Shown in pieces: positions 42,245 through 53,408 of a stretch of 64,000 nucleotides of DNA. This DNA comes from Geodermatophilaceae bacterium NBWT11 (lineage in GTDB: Bacteria > Actinomycetota > Actinomycetes > Mycobacteriales > Geodermatophilaceae). Made by a program: the position numbers and the translations under genes. Numbering within the stretch: position 1 is the stretch's first letter; each line of letters starts with the position of its first letter. Under the pieces are notes generated by a model that was not told the DNA's origin, made no database searches, and worked only from the letters and a program-made list of their open reading frames with translations. The stretch is from assembly GCA_014218215.1 (NCBI GenBank), contig CP043652.1, positions 806,001 through 870,000 of the forward strand, read 5' to 3'.

Positions 42245-43524
42245 TCGCGGGTGGTCCGCTCGACGGTGGCGCCCAGCCCGCGCAGCTGCTCGACGAAGTC
42301 GGGGTAACCGCGGTCCACGTGGTGCACGTCGGCGACCTCGGTGACGCCGTCCGAGCACAACCCGGCCAGCACGAGGCCGGCCCCGGCCCGGATGTCGGTG
42401 GCCAGCACCGGGGCGCTGGAGAGCTTCTCCCGGCCGCGGACGACGGCGTGGTGCCCGTCGATGCGGACGTCGGCACCCAGGCGCACCAGCTCGTTGACGA
42501 ACATGAACCGGCCCTCGAAGACGTTCTCGGTGATCAGCGCCGTCCCGGTGCTGACCGCCGCCAGCGCCACCGCCATCGGCTGCAGGTCGGTCGGGAAGCC
42601 GGGGAACGGCAGGGTGACGACGTCGACGCAACGCGGCCGATCGGCCATCGCGACCCGGACCCCGCCCTCGACCTGCTCGACGGTCGCACCCGCGGTGACC
42701 AGCTTGTCCAGGGCCACGTGCAGGTGCTCCATGGCGGCGCGCTCGATGACGACGTCGCCCCGGGTCATCACCGCCCCGATCGCCCAGGTGCCGGCCACGA
42801 TCCGGTCGGGCACGGTCGTGTACTCGACCGGGTGCAGCTCGGTGACGCCCTCGACGGTGATCGTCGAGGACCCCGCACCGGAGATCTGTGCGCCCATCGC
42901 GCTGAGCATCGTGCAGAGGTCGACGATCTCGGGCTCGCGGGCGGCGTTGTCGACCACCGTGGTGCCCTCGGCCAGCACCGCGGCCATCACCAGGTTCTCC
43001 GTGGCCCCGACCGACGGGAAGTCCAGCCAGATGGAGGTGCCGACCAGCCGGGGGGCGGTGGCGATGAGGTAGCCGTGCTCGCTGACGATCGTGGCGCCCA
43101 GCCGTTCGAGGCCGGCCACGTGCATGTCCAGCCCGCGCGAGCCGATCGCGTCACCGCCGGGCAGCGCCACCTTGGCCGTCCCGCAGCGGGCGACCAGTGG
43201 ACCGAGAACGCTGATCGAGGCACGCATCCGGCGGACCAGGTCGTAGTCGGTCTCGCTGGAGGGCATCTCCGGGACGTCCACGACCACCCGGCCGCCCCCG
43301 CCCCCGCGGCCGTCGGTGTACCGCTCGAACGTCACGCCGCAGCCCAGCCGGCGCAGCACCTCGCTCATGATCGCCACGTCGAGGATGTCCGGGACCTCCT
43401 CCAGCGTCGTCCGTCCGCTGGCCAACAGCGCCGCCGCCATCAGCTTCAGCGCGCTGTTCTTGGCACCGGTCACCCGGACCCGTCCGCGCAGCGCCGTCCC
43501 GCCGGTCACCTGGAAGCACTCCAC
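42241..43524 (-). CDS. murA: UDP-N-acetylglucosamine 1-carboxyvinyltransferase MurA, Asp-type
   Basis: A 427-residue MurA that transfers enolpyruvate to UDP-GlcNAc, the first committed step of peptidoglycan synthesis. The N-terminal substrate loop AKNSALKL is intact. The residue normally a fosfomycin-reactive Cys in PGGCAIG is Asp-125 here ([12 protein letters not shown]), as in Mycobacterium tuberculosis MurA. The GTG start is preferred over one three codons upstream because a TACCGT box lies 7 nt before it, and the alternative GTG overlaps that box. A Gly-rich insert (DGRGGGGGR) sits near residues 71-79. Confidence 0.95.
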   Translation of the reverse strand: MECFQVTGGTALRGRVRVTGAKNSALKLMAAALLASGRTTLEEVPDILDVAIMSEVLRRLGCGVTFERYTDGRGGGGGRVVVDVPEMPSSETDYDLVRRMRASISVLGPLVARCGTAKVALPGGDAIGSRGLDMHVAGLERLGATIVSEHGYLIATAPRLVGTSIWLDFPSVGATENLVMAAVLAEGTTVVDNAAREPEIVDLCTMLSAMGAQISGAGSSTITVEGVTELHPVEYTTVPDRIVAGTWAIGAVMTRGDVVIERAAMEHLHVALDKLVTAGATVEQVEGGVRVAMADRPRCVDVVTLPFPGFPTDLQPMAVALAAVSTGTALITENVFEGRFMFVNELVRLGADVRIDGHHAVVRGREKLSSAPVLATDIRAGAGLVLAGLCSDGVTEVADVHHVDRGYPDFVEQLRGLGATVERTTRD

Positions 43525-43531
43525 GCAGAGC

Positions 43532-43607
43532 ACGGTACGTCGGCCCGCTGCAGGGTCCCGCTGCGAGCCTGCGAGGAGTGGGGGGCAGCGGGTCCTGTCA
43601 CTAGGGT
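43532..43607. promoter_or_regulatory. Divergent leaderless promoters of murA and the adenosyltransferase gene
   Basis: On the minus strand TACCGT (43532-43537) is 7 nt before the murA GTG. On the plus strand TAGGGT (43602-43607) is 6 nt before the adenosyltransferase ATG. Neither start has a ribosome-binding site at the usual distance. Confidence 0.6.
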
Positions 43608-43613
43608 CGGGGC

Positions 43614-44231
43614 ATGACCGTCCGGCTGACCCGCATCTACACGAAGACCGGCGACGCCGGCCAGACCCACCTCGGCGACATGAGCCGGGTGGCCAAGACC
43701 GACGTCCGGCTGGCCGCCTACGCCGACGTGGACGAGACCAACGCCGTCATCGGCATCGCACTGGCCGTGGGGGCACCGACACCCGAGCTCACCGAGCTGC
43801 TGCGCAGCGTGCAGAACGACCTCTTCGACGTCGGGGCCGACCTGTGCACGCCGATCACGCCGTCGCCGGAGTTCCCGCCGCTGCGGATCACCGCGGCCTA
43901 CACCGAGCGGCTGGAGGCGGCCTGCGACGAGCACAACGAGGCGTTGCCCAAGCTCAACTCGTTCATCCTGCCCGGCGGCACGGCGCTGGCCGCGTTGCTG
44001 CACCAGGCCCGCACGGTGACCCGACGGGCCGAGCGGAGCGTGTGGGCCCTGCTGGAGGCCGACGCCGAGCGCACCAACGAGGAGACGGCGAAGTACCTCA
44101 ACCGGCTCTCGGACCTGCTGTTCATCCTGTCCCGGGAGGCCAACCCGGGCGGGGACGTGCTGTGGGAGCCCGGCGCGCACAGCGGGGTGCACGCCCAGCG
44201 GGCCGCGATGTCCGAGCGACCGACGGACTAG
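43614..44231 (+). CDS. Cob(I)alamin adenosyltransferase, PduO type
   Basis: A 205-residue ATP:cob(I)alamin adenosyltransferase of the PduO/MMAB fold, which makes adenosylcobalamin. The N-terminal ATP-binding signature [16 protein letters not shown] is complete. The C-terminal [10 protein letters not shown] and [14 protein letters not shown] carry the conserved Arg, Asn and Asp residues. It supplies cofactor for the meaA-type mutase and works with MeaB. The start is ATG with a leaderless TAGGGT box. The stop TAG is interlocked with that of DUF2550 in CTAG. Confidence 0.95.
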   Translation: MTVRLTRIYTKTGDAGQTHLGDMSRVAKTDVRLAAYADVDETNAVIGIALAVGAPTPELTELLRSVQNDLFDVGADLCTPITPSPEFPPLRITAAYTERLEAACDEHNEALPKLNSFILPGGTALAALLHQARTVTRRAERSVWALLEADAERTNEETAKYLNRLSDLLFILSREANPGGDVLWEPGAHSGVHAQRAAMSERPTD

Positions 44232-44632
44232 CGCCCGAGCGGGGGCGCCGACTCGATCCAGGAGAGGAAGCCGGTCACGGTCGAGGTGTCCATCGCCAGC
44301 TCCTGGGGGCCGGCGCCGGTGCGGCAGATCAGCACCTGGCTGTCCTGCGGCACGGCTCCGTCCTCCGGCGTCGGGCGGCGACGGCCCTCGACGTGGAACT
44401 CGGTGCGGCACAGCCGTTGGTTGGGGCGCACCGACAACGACAGGGCCCGGTACCAGAGCAGCTGCTCACCGGAGTACCAGGCCACCCCCACCGACCAGCG
44501 GGGTGAACCGACCGGACGCAGCCACATGGTGACCGCGCCGAGGCCGGAGAGCAGGAAGTGCCGGCGGAGCAGGAACGTGGCCACCAGGGCCACGAGCAGG
44601 ACCCCGGCCAGGACCAGCAGCAGCGTGGTCAC
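44228..44632 (-). CDS. DUF2550 membrane-anchored protein
   Basis: A protein of about 134 residues with one N-terminal transmembrane helix (LLLVLAGVLLVALVATFLL) and a cytoplasmic DUF2550 domain containing SGEQLLWYRALSLSVRP and CRTEFHVEGRR. DUF2550 genes regularly follow atpC in actinobacteria; the function is unknown. The GTG start is the first standard codon in frame, but it is only one residue before the helix and has no ribosome-binding site. Five codons upstream a CTG would give LDPATVTTLL, closer to homologues that begin with MDPAT. The true start is uncertain. Confidence 0.8.
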   Translation of the reverse strand: MTTLLLVLAGVLLVALVATFLLRRHFLLSGLGAVTMWLRPVGSPRWSVGVAWYSGEQLLWYRALSLSVRPNQRLCRTEFHVEGRRRPTPEDGAVPQDSQVLICRTGAGPQELAMDTSTVTGFLSWIESAPPLGR

Positions 44633-44663
44633 GGTCGCGGGGTCCAGGCTCGGCGGGAGGGGC

Positions 44664-45053
44664 TCAGGCGTCCTGGCCGGCGGCGCGGAGTCGGGACTGG
44701 GCCCGGCGCGCGGCGGCGAGGGTCTCCTCGTCGTCCTCGGCAGCCTCCGCGCGGCGCAGCGCCTCGCGGGCCCGCTCCACGTCGATCTCGGTGGAGATCT
44801 CCGCGGTCTCGGCGAGGATGGAGACGCCCTTCTCGGTGACCGAGAGGAAGCCGCCGTGCGCGGCGACGACGAGCTCGTCGCCGTCGACCGGCTTGATCCG
44901 CACGACGCCGCCGGGAGCCAGCTCACCGAGCAGCGGGGCGTGGCCGGGCAGCACACCGAGCTCGCCCTCGGTGGTGCGGGCGATGACGGTGCTGGCCTCG
45001 CCGGACCAGATCTTGCGCTCCACGGCAACGAGCTCGACCTGCAGGGTCGCCAC
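44664..45053 (-). CDS. atpC: ATP synthase epsilon subunit
   Basis: A 129-residue F1 epsilon subunit. The N-terminal beta-sandwich (TLQVELVAVERKIWSGEA, LGVLPGHAPLLGEL) and the C-terminal helical hairpin (VERAREALRRAEAAE) are complete. GAGGAG lies 5 nt before the GTG. Unlike the usual direct atpD-atpC junction, this gene is separated from atpD by about 570 bp containing a hairpin, a promoter-like TAGGGT and a 71-residue gene. Confidence 0.95.
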   Translation of the reverse strand: MATLQVELVAVERKIWSGEASTVIARTTEGELGVLPGHAPLLGELAPGGVVRIKPVDGDELVVAAHGGFLSVTEKGVSILAETAEISTEIDVERAREALRRAEAAEDDEETLAAARRAQSRLRAAGQDA

Positions 45054-45139
45054 GACACTCCTCGGGGGTCCACCGGACGAACCGGTGCGCTGGTCACCAG
45101 ACGGCGACGGGTCCCCCACAGCCTAGCGGTGGCCGATGG

Positions 45140-45355
45140 TCAGTGGCCGCGGCGGTAGAGCAGCGTCCAGCGACCCACCCGCACGAGCGGACGACGGACG
45201 ATCGAGCTGGGCGCCCACTCCACGCAGTCGAACCGGCGGCCACCGGCGGGCTCGAGCGGTGCGTAGGGCGGCCAGCTCCAGTCCATCGGGTCGTCGACGT
45301 CGGCGGACGCGCTGATGGTCGCCGCCGGTGCACCCGGTTCGCTGTCGTTCCCCAC
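45140..45355 (-). CDS. 71-residue protein between atpD and atpC, function unknown
   Basis: A short protein with an acidic N-terminus (ISASADVDDPMDWSWPPYAPL) and a basic C-terminus (RRPLVRVGRWTLLYRRGH). I recognise no family. GAGGAA lies 6 nt before the GTG, a good ribosome-binding site, and the gene is co-directional with atpC. A TAGGGT box about 165 nt upstream follows the atpD hairpin. No transmembrane segment is evident. The position suggests transcription with atpC and DUF2550. Confidence 0.6.
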   Translation of the reverse strand: MGNDSEPGAPAATISASADVDDPMDWSWPPYAPLEPAGGRRFDCVEWAPSSIVRRPLVRVGRWTLLYRRGH

Positions 45356-45520
45356 GGTCGTTCCTCACCACTGTGCCCGGTCCACCCGGGCTCCTGCTGT
45401 CATGTTCGGTCGCACGGGCCCCCGAGACGCATGCGTACCGCATCATCCACCCGGAAGGGTGACACGGACCAGGCGCGCGGGGGTCTGACGGACCGCTGCA
45501 CTGCGCTCCCGTACGTGCCG

Positions 45521-45526
45521 ACCCTA
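45521..45526 (-). promoter_or_regulatory. -10-like box upstream of the 71-residue gene and atpC
   Basis: TAGGGT on the minus strand lies downstream of the atpD hairpin and about 165 nt before the small gene. Between the box and the gene the minus strand has an ACCC/GGGT hairpin near 45447-45461. It would allow atpC to be transcribed apart from the main operon. Confidence 0.4.
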
Positions 45527-45559
45527 GCCCCGAGGCGGGGGTCACCCCTCCCCGGCACG

Positions 45560-45599
45560 CACGACGGCCGGGCCCCCGTGCGGGGACCCGGCCGTCGTG
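45560..45599 (-). terminator. Strong hairpin after atpD
   Basis: CACGACGGCCGGG and CCCGGCCGTCGTG form a 13-bp perfect stem that extends inward through CCCC/GGGG after a one-base bulge. It lies 25 nt after the atpD stop. Confidence 0.8.
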
Positions 45600-45623
45600 G
45601 TGGGTGGTGCCTGAGCCGGTGGC

Positions 45624-48102
<2,479 letters not shown>

Positions 48103-48106
48103 CGGG

Positions 48107-49744
48107 TCAGGCCTTCTTCTTGACCTGGACGCGCTCCTGGCCGCGCTCGGACGCGTCCATGGCCTCGACCTCGGGCTCGTTGACCTGCAGCGACTCGCCG
48201 TCGCTGGTGGTGAACTGGCCGTAGAAGGCCTCGACGGCGTTCTCCAGGTTGCGCACCGTGTCGTCCTCGAGCTTCTTGGTGTTCCGGATCGCGTCCAGGG
48301 CACCGGAGTCACCGCGGGACACGGAGTCCAGGAACTCGGACTCGAAGCGACGCACGTCGGCGACCGGGACGACGTCGAGCTTGCCGGTCGTGCCCAGCCA
48401 CAGCGAGACGACCTCGCGCTCGACGGAGAACGGCTGGTACTGGCCCTGCTTGAGCAGCTCGACCAGGCGCTGACCGCGGCTCAGGGTGGCCTTGGAGGTG
48501 GCGTCCAGGTCCGAGGAGAACGAGGAGAAGGCCTCGAGCTCACGGAACTGGGCCAGGTCCAGCCGCAGCCGGCCAGCGACGGACTTCATCGCCTTGATCT
48601 GGGCGGAACCACCGACGCGGGACACCGAGATGCCGACGTTGATGGCCGGGCGCACACCGGAGTTGAAGAGGCCGGTCTCCAGGAAGATCTGGCCGTCGGT
48701 GATCGAGATGACGTTGGTCGGGATGTACGCCGAGACGTCGTTGCCCTTGGTCTCGATGATCGGCAGACCGGTCTGCGACCCGCCGCCGAGCTCGTCGGAC
48801 AGCTTCGCGCAGCGCTCCAGCAGACGGGAGTGCAGGTAGAAGACGTCGCCGGGGTAGGCCTCGCGGCCCGGGGGACGACGCAGCAGCAGCGAGACCGCGC
48901 GGTAGGCCTCGGCCTGCTTGGAGAGGTCGTCGAAGACGATCAGGGTGTGCTTGCCCTCGTACATCCAGTGCTGGCCGATGGCCGAGCCGGTGTAGGGGGC
49001 GATGTACTTGAAGCCGGCCGAGTCCGAGGCGGGAGCCGCGACGATGGTCGTGTACTCCATCGCGCCGGCCTCCTCCAGGGAGGACTTGATCGAGGCGATC
49101 GTCGAGCCCTTCTGGCCGACGGCGACGTAGATGCAGCGGACCTGCTGGGCCGGGTCACCGGTGGCCCAGGCGGCCTTCTGGTTGATGATCGTGTCGATCG
49201 CGATCGCCGTCTTGCCGGTCTGGCGGTCGCCGATGATCAGCTGACGCTGGCCGCGGCCGATCGGGGTCATGGCGTCGATGGCCTTGATCCCGGTCTGCAT
49301 GGGCTCGTGCACCGACTGCCGCTGGACCACCGAGGGGGCCTGCAGCTCCAGGGCGCGCCGACCGGTGGAGGCGATCTCGCCGCCGCCGTCGATGGGCTCG
49401 CCCAGCGGGTCGACGACGCGACCGAGGAAGGCGTCGCCCACCGGCACGGAGAGGACCTGACCGGTGCGCTTGACCGTCTGGCCCTCCTCGATGGAGGCGA
49501 AGTCACCCATGACCACGACGCCGACCTCGCGCACGTCGAGGTTCAGGGCCAGGCCACGCACGCCGCCCTCGAACTCCAGGAGCTCGTTGGTCATGACCGA
49601 GGGCAGGCCCTCGACACGCGCGATGCCGTCGCCGGCCTCGGTGACCGTGCCGACCTCCTCGCGGGAGACGTCGGACTCGTAGTCACTGACGTAGTTCTGG
49701 ATGGCACTGCGGATCTCGTCCGCGGAGATCGTGAGCTCTGCCAT
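48107..49744 (-). CDS. atpA: ATP synthase alpha subunit
   Basis: A 545-residue non-catalytic F1 subunit. The P-loop GDRQTGKT lies at 172-179, and [22 protein letters not shown] and [12 protein letters not shown] are intact. The C-terminus has a Lys/Glu-rich extension ([15 protein letters not shown]) like the extension that suppresses ATP hydrolysis in mycobacteria; that role here is an inference. The gap to atpH is 115 bp, longer than other gaps in the operon. Confidence 0.97.
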   Translation of the reverse strand: MAELTISADEIRSAIQNYVSDYESDVSREEVGTVTEAGDGIARVEGLPSVMTNELLEFEGGVRGLALNLDVREVGVVVMGDFASIEEGQTVKRTGQVLSVPVGDAFLGRVVDPLGEPIDGGGEIASTGRRALELQAPSVVQRQSVHEPMQTGIKAIDAMTPIGRGQRQLIIGDRQTGKTAIAIDTIINQKAAWATGDPAQQVRCIYVAVGQKGSTIASIKSSLEEAGAMEYTTIVAAPASDSAGFKYIAPYTGSAIGQHWMYEGKHTLIVFDDLSKQAEAYRAVSLLLRRPPGREAYPGDVFYLHSRLLERCAKLSDELGGGSQTGLPIIETKGNDVSAYIPTNVISITDGQIFLETGLFNSGVRPAINVGISVSRVGGSAQIKAMKSVAGRLRLDLAQFRELEAFSSFSSDLDATSKATLSRGQRLVELLKQGQYQPFSVEREVVSLWLGTTGKLDVVPVADVRRFESEFLDSVSRGDSGALDAIRNTKKLEDDTVRNLENAVEAFYGQFTTSDGESLQVNEPEVEAMDASERGQERVQVKKKA

Positions 49745-49859
49745 GGCCCTGGGTGTCCTCTTCCCTGCTCCGGTGCTGTCTGGGGTGGTGCCTGCGCCGT
49801 CGGGCGCGGTGATCGGTCGTGCCGGGTGCTGCCGGGTGGCTCAGCCGGTCGTGCGGTGG

Positions 49860-50678
49860 TCAGCCGGCGAAACGCCGGCCGGCCGCCTCCAGCCGGTGGC
49901 TGATGCTGCCGTCCACGACCTCGTCGCCGACCCGGATGACCAGGCCCCCGACGATGGCGGGGTCGACCTGCACCTGCAGGCCGATGGTGCGCCCGTAGGT
50001 CCGCTCCAGGATGCCCGTCAGTCGCTCACGCTGGGCGTCGGTCAGCTCGACCGCGCTGGTCACGTGGGCGACGGACTGACCCCGGCGCGCCGATGCCGCG
50101 ACCGAGATCCGCTCGACGGCGTTCGCTGCGTTGTGCACGTGCGAGCTGGTGAGCGAGTTCCGCACCAGCTTCTCGGTGACCGGGGAGACCCGGCCGGTGA
50201 GCAGCCGGTCCAGCAGTGCCGTCTTCCCCTCACGGGAGGCGCTGCGGTCACCCAGCACGCGGGCCAGGGCGTCGTCCCCGTCGATGATCCGGCTGAAGCG
50301 GAACAGCTCGTCCTCGACGGTGTCGAGCTCCCCGCGGGACTCCGCGGCGTCCAGCGCCGTGTCGGTCGCGAGGGTCTCAACGGCCTCGACCAGGTCCAGC
50401 GGGCGCGACCAGCGCTGCCGGGCCACGGTCTCGACGACGTCGACGGCGGCGGCCGACAGCTGGGAGGAGAGCAGCCGGTTTGCCAGCCCCGCCCGGTCGT
50501 CGGGCCGCACCGAGGCGTCGGCCAGGGCCCGCCGGAGCGAGACCTGACCCTCGAGCAGGTGCGCGACGGAGAACAGCTCGTCGGCCAGGGACAGTCGCCC
50601 CTGGCCGTCGGCGGTCCCGACCCGTTCGGCCAGGCGCTCACGCGAGTGCGTCAGCGCCTCCCGGCTCGAGGCGTGCAT
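49860..50678 (-). CDS. atpH: ATP synthase delta subunit
   Basis: A 272-residue stalk subunit that joins F1 to the peripheral b stalk. The N-terminal helical bundle and the C-terminal VDPAIVGGLVIRVGDEVVDGSI signature are clear. It is about 90 residues longer than the E. coli protein, as usual in actinobacteria, where the extra helices lie at the N-terminus. The ATG overlaps the atpF stop (ATGA). It is a separate gene rather than the b-delta fusion of mycobacteria. Confidence 0.95.
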   Translation of the reverse strand: MHASSREALTHSRERLAERVGTADGQGRLSLADELFSVAHLLEGQVSLRRALADASVRPDDRAGLANRLLSSQLSAAAVDVVETVARQRWSRPLDLVEAVETLATDTALDAAESRGELDTVEDELFRFSRIIDGDDALARVLGDRSASREGKTALLDRLLTGRVSPVTEKLVRNSLTSSHVHNAANAVERISVAASARRGQSVAHVTSAVELTDAQRERLTGILERTYGRTIGLQVQVDPAIVGGLVIRVGDEVVDGSISHRLEAAGRRFAG

Positions 50679-51274
50679 CAGCGGTTGCCCTCGGGGGCGT
50701 AGACCGTGCTGCCACCGGTGGGTGCCTGCGACGACGTGCTGGCGGACATGCCGTCCAGCTCGTCGAGGAAGCGGTCCACGGTGCCGCGGCGGCGGGCGTC
50801 GTCCTCGAGGGACTCCCCCACCACGCGACCGGCGAGCGAGACGGCCATGGAGCCGATCTGCCCACGCAGCTCGTTCACGACCTGCTGGCGGGAGGCAGCG
50901 AGCTGCTCCTCGCCGCGGGCGGTGATCCGGGCGGACTCCTCCTGGGCCTGGGTGCGCAGCTCCTCGAGGATCTGCTGCCCCTCGGCGCGGGCGGCGTCAC
51001 GGATCTGCGCGGCCTCGGTGCGGGCCTCGGCCAGCTGCGCGCGGTACTGCTCGAGCGCTGCCTTCGCCTCGGCCTGGGCGGCCTCGGCGCGCTCCATGCC
51101 GCCCTCGATCGCGTTGCGGCGGTCGTTGTACGCCTTGTCGATCACGGGGAAGACGAACTTCACCACCACGAACGCCAGGATCGCAAAGGTGATCAGGCCG
51201 ACGATGATCTCGCCGACCGGCGGCAGCAGCGGGTTCGGTTCGCCTTCAACAGCCAGGATGAGCACGGACGTCAC
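50678..51274 (-). CDS. atpF: ATP synthase b subunit
   Basis: A 198-residue peripheral stalk subunit. One transmembrane helix (about residues 20-45, GEIIVGLITFAILAFVVVKF) is followed by a long charged coiled coil (NAIEGGMERAEAAQAEAKA and following). The start is ATG, 29 bases after the atpE stop, with AGGAGGTGACGTC upstream providing a strong ribosome-binding site. It overlaps atpH. Confidence 0.95.
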   Translation of the reverse strand: MTSVLILAVEGEPNPLLPPVGEIIVGLITFAILAFVVVKFVFPVIDKAYNDRRNAIEGGMERAEAAQAEAKAALEQYRAQLAEARTEAAQIRDAARAEGQQILEELRTQAQEESARITARGEEQLAASRQQVVNELRGQIGSMAVSLAGRVVGESLEDDARRRGTVDRFLDELDGMSASTSSQAPTGGSTVYAPEGNR

Positions 51275-51303
51275 CTCCTACGGGGTCTCGCTGGTCGGCA
51301 GGA

Positions 51304-51558
<255 letters not shown>

Positions 51559-51652
51559 TCACCCGGGGTCCCGGGTGGCTGGCGGGGTGGTGCGTGGTGC
51601 TGACGGGCGTCGTGCGGTGGTGCGTTCTGGGCCGCGCCGGGCGCGGGGGACC

Positions 51653-52480
51653 TCAGTGGTGCGGCTCGACGGCCCCGTTGAGGTAGGTGGCGGTGAGGAC
51701 GGTGAAGACGTAGGCCTGCAGCACGATGACCAGGACCTCGAAGAACGTCATCGCCAGCGCCATGAGGAAGGAGAACGGCGCGAAGATGATCGAGAAGTTC
51801 CCGACCTGGAGCAGGTAGACCGTGCCCAGGGAGAACACGACCAGCAGCATGTGCCCGGCGAAGAGGTTGGCGAAGAGTCGCACCGCGAGCGTGAAGGGCC
51901 GGATGACGAGCGTGGAGAGCAGCTCGATCGGGGTCACCAGGATCAGCGCGGCGCCGGGGACACCCGGAGGGACGGCGATGCCCTTGAAGTACGGGCCGAC
52001 GCCCTGCTCCCGGATCCCGACGGCGTTGTAGAGGATCCAGACGAGGACCGCGAGCACCAGCGGGATCGCGAACTTGCTCATCGGCGAGATCTGGAAGAAC
52101 GGGATGATGCTCATCGCGTTGTTCGCCAGGATGAAGAAGAACAGCGCGCCCAGGAACGGGGCGAACGGACGGCCCTTGGGGCCGATCACGTCGCGGGCGA
52201 TGCCGTCGCGGACCAGCCCGTAGCCGCTCTCCATCAACCACTGCGCCTTGCGCGGGACGATGGTGGGCTTGCGGGTGGCCAGCACCATGAAGGCCAGGAT
52301 GGCCGCGGTCGCGATCCACATGATCACCGTGATGCGGGTGATGGAGAAGTCGAGGCCGAAGACCGAGAACTCGAACAGCGATGGCGGGTAGAACTCGGCG
52401 ATGCTCGGGGCGACGAAGCCGCCGCCGGGGTCGCTCTCGACCGCGAGCACGCTGGAGAGCGCGTGGGCGCTGGAGGTCAC
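51653..52480 (-). CDS. atpB: ATP synthase a subunit
   Basis: A 275-residue membrane stator subunit with five to six helices. The essential Arg is in RPFTLAVRLFANLFAGHML, and the last helix has VLQAYVFTVLTATYL. The GTG start overlaps the AtpZ-like stop (GTGA), and a longer frame upstream belongs to that gene. The gap to atpE is 118 bp. Confidence 0.96.
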   Translation of the reverse strand: MTSSAHALSSVLAVESDPGGGFVAPSIAEFYPPSLFEFSVFGLDFSITRITVIMWIATAAILAFMVLATRKPTIVPRKAQWLMESGYGLVRDGIARDVIGPKGRPFAPFLGALFFFILANNAMSIIPFFQISPMSKFAIPLVLAVLVWILYNAVGIREQGVGPYFKGIAVPPGVPGAALILVTPIELLSTLVIRPFTLAVRLFANLFAGHMLLVVFSLGTVYLLQVGNFSIIFAPFSFLMALAMTFFEVLVIVLQAYVFTVLTATYLNGAVEPHH

Positions 52481-52854
52481 CGTTGTCCCTTCTGCGTCCT
52501 GGGCCGGCTCCGACGGCCGCCCGGGGTCCTGCGGTACGTGCTGTAGCTCGAGGAGCTGATCTTGCTGTAGCTGGTCGAGCTGATCGTGGTCGGCTGGTCG
52601 GTGGCCCCGCCGTACTTGACGGCCACCAGGTAGATCGCGACCGCGAGGCCGACGATCCCGCCGACGACGATGAACACGCGGGTGTCCAACCAGCGGTCGA
52701 CCAGCCAGCCGGCTGCACCCCACACGATCAGCCCGGACAGGAGCGTCCCGGTGATCCCCCAGCCGAGGTCGGAACCACTGGGGTGTGGTCCCTCGTCAGC
52801 AGGTCGAGCGGTGCTAGGTCGGCGGCCACCGTCACGCGTGGAGGCGCTGTCCAT
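52477..52854 (-). CDS. AtpZ/AtpI-like protein at the head of the atp operon
   Basis: A 125-residue membrane protein with two helices (about residues 32-80: GWGITGTLLSGLIVWGAAG and VFIVVGGIVGLAVAIYLV). The SDLGWGITG...GWLVDRWLDT pattern matches AtpZ/putative F0F1 assembly proteins. The N-terminus is hydrophilic, and the C-terminus is Ser/Arg-rich (SYSKISSSSYSTYRRTPGGRR). The ATG start is supported by a TAGTGT box 8 nt upstream (52863-52868); a GTG four codons earlier overlaps that box. A possible leaderless promoter here would start atp transcription downstream of the wecA transcript. Confidence 0.82.
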   Translation of the reverse strand: MDSASTRDGGRRPSTARPADEGPHPSGSDLGWGITGTLLSGLIVWGAAGWLVDRWLDTRVFIVVGGIVGLAVAIYLVAVKYGGATDQPTTISSTSYSKISSSSYSTYRRTPGGRRSRPRTQKGQR

Positions 52855-52868
52855 CGGTTCGGACACTA

Positions 52869-53408
52869 TCAGCCGTCCTGACGCTGCTCGGCCGGGTGTT
52901 CTACGTCGTGTGGCTGAACGCCGGCTGTGTGCACCCCACCGACCTGCTGGGCCGGGGGCGCCGGTGGGGTCGTGTAGTAGAGCTGCCGGGTCCACACCCA
53001 CCGGGCCTGCACGCCGCTCCACAACAGTGCGCCGGCGATGACCGTCCACGCGGCCGCGACCCGGTCCGGCCACCCGTCGGCGGGCAGTGCCTGGAGCAGG
53101 GCGAAGAAGCCGATCACCTTGACGAAGAAGGCGCCCATCGCGGCGGGCAGCGTGAACGAGTCGTCGATCTTGCCGGCCCAGGCGATGGCGAAGCCGGACA
53201 GGCAGAAGAACGCCGTGACGATCGCCGCGCCGAGCACCACCCCCAGCGCCTCGGCCCACCCGGCCAGCAGCCCCACCACCGGGACGGCCACGACGGTGCA
53301 GGCCAGCGTGACCAGCGTGCCCACGCGCAGGAAGGACAGGTCCCAGGGGCCGGCGGCGCTGCGCGGACCCGAGGGCACCCCGGGTCGGCGGGCGGCGGGC
53401 TGGGTCAT
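52869..53408 (-). CDS. AtpI-like four-helix membrane protein
   Basis: A 179-residue protein with four hydrophobic segments (TLVTLACTVVAVPVVGLLAG, GVVLGAAIVTAFFCLSGFA, AAMGAFFVKVIGFFALLQAL, VIAGALLWSGVQARWVW). This matches the position and layout of ATP synthase protein I (AtpI), which precedes atpB in many actinobacteria and is thought to aid c-ring assembly. Sequence support is weak, so the call rests on context and topology. Its ATG overlaps the wecA stop (ATGA). Confidence 0.75.
   Translation of the reverse strand: MTQPAARRPGVPSGPRSAAGPWDLSFLRVGTLVTLACTVVAVPVVGLLAGWAEALGVVLGAAIVTAFFCLSGFAIAWAGKIDDSFTLPAAMGAFFVKVIGFFALLQALPADGWPDRVAAAWTVIAGALLWSGVQARWVWTRQLYYTTPPAPPAQQVGGVHTAGVQPHDVEHPAEQRQDG

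Noticed and set aside
45123-45545. A longer frame overlapping the 71-residue gene
   Set aside because: Another frame, with no ribosome-binding site and crossing the promoter-like box and hairpin region; the 71-residue frame has the better start.
48425-48445. GGTACTGGCCC inside atpA resembling the operator
   Set aside because: It is within conserved coding sequence, lacks the GTA half and is not near a promoter.
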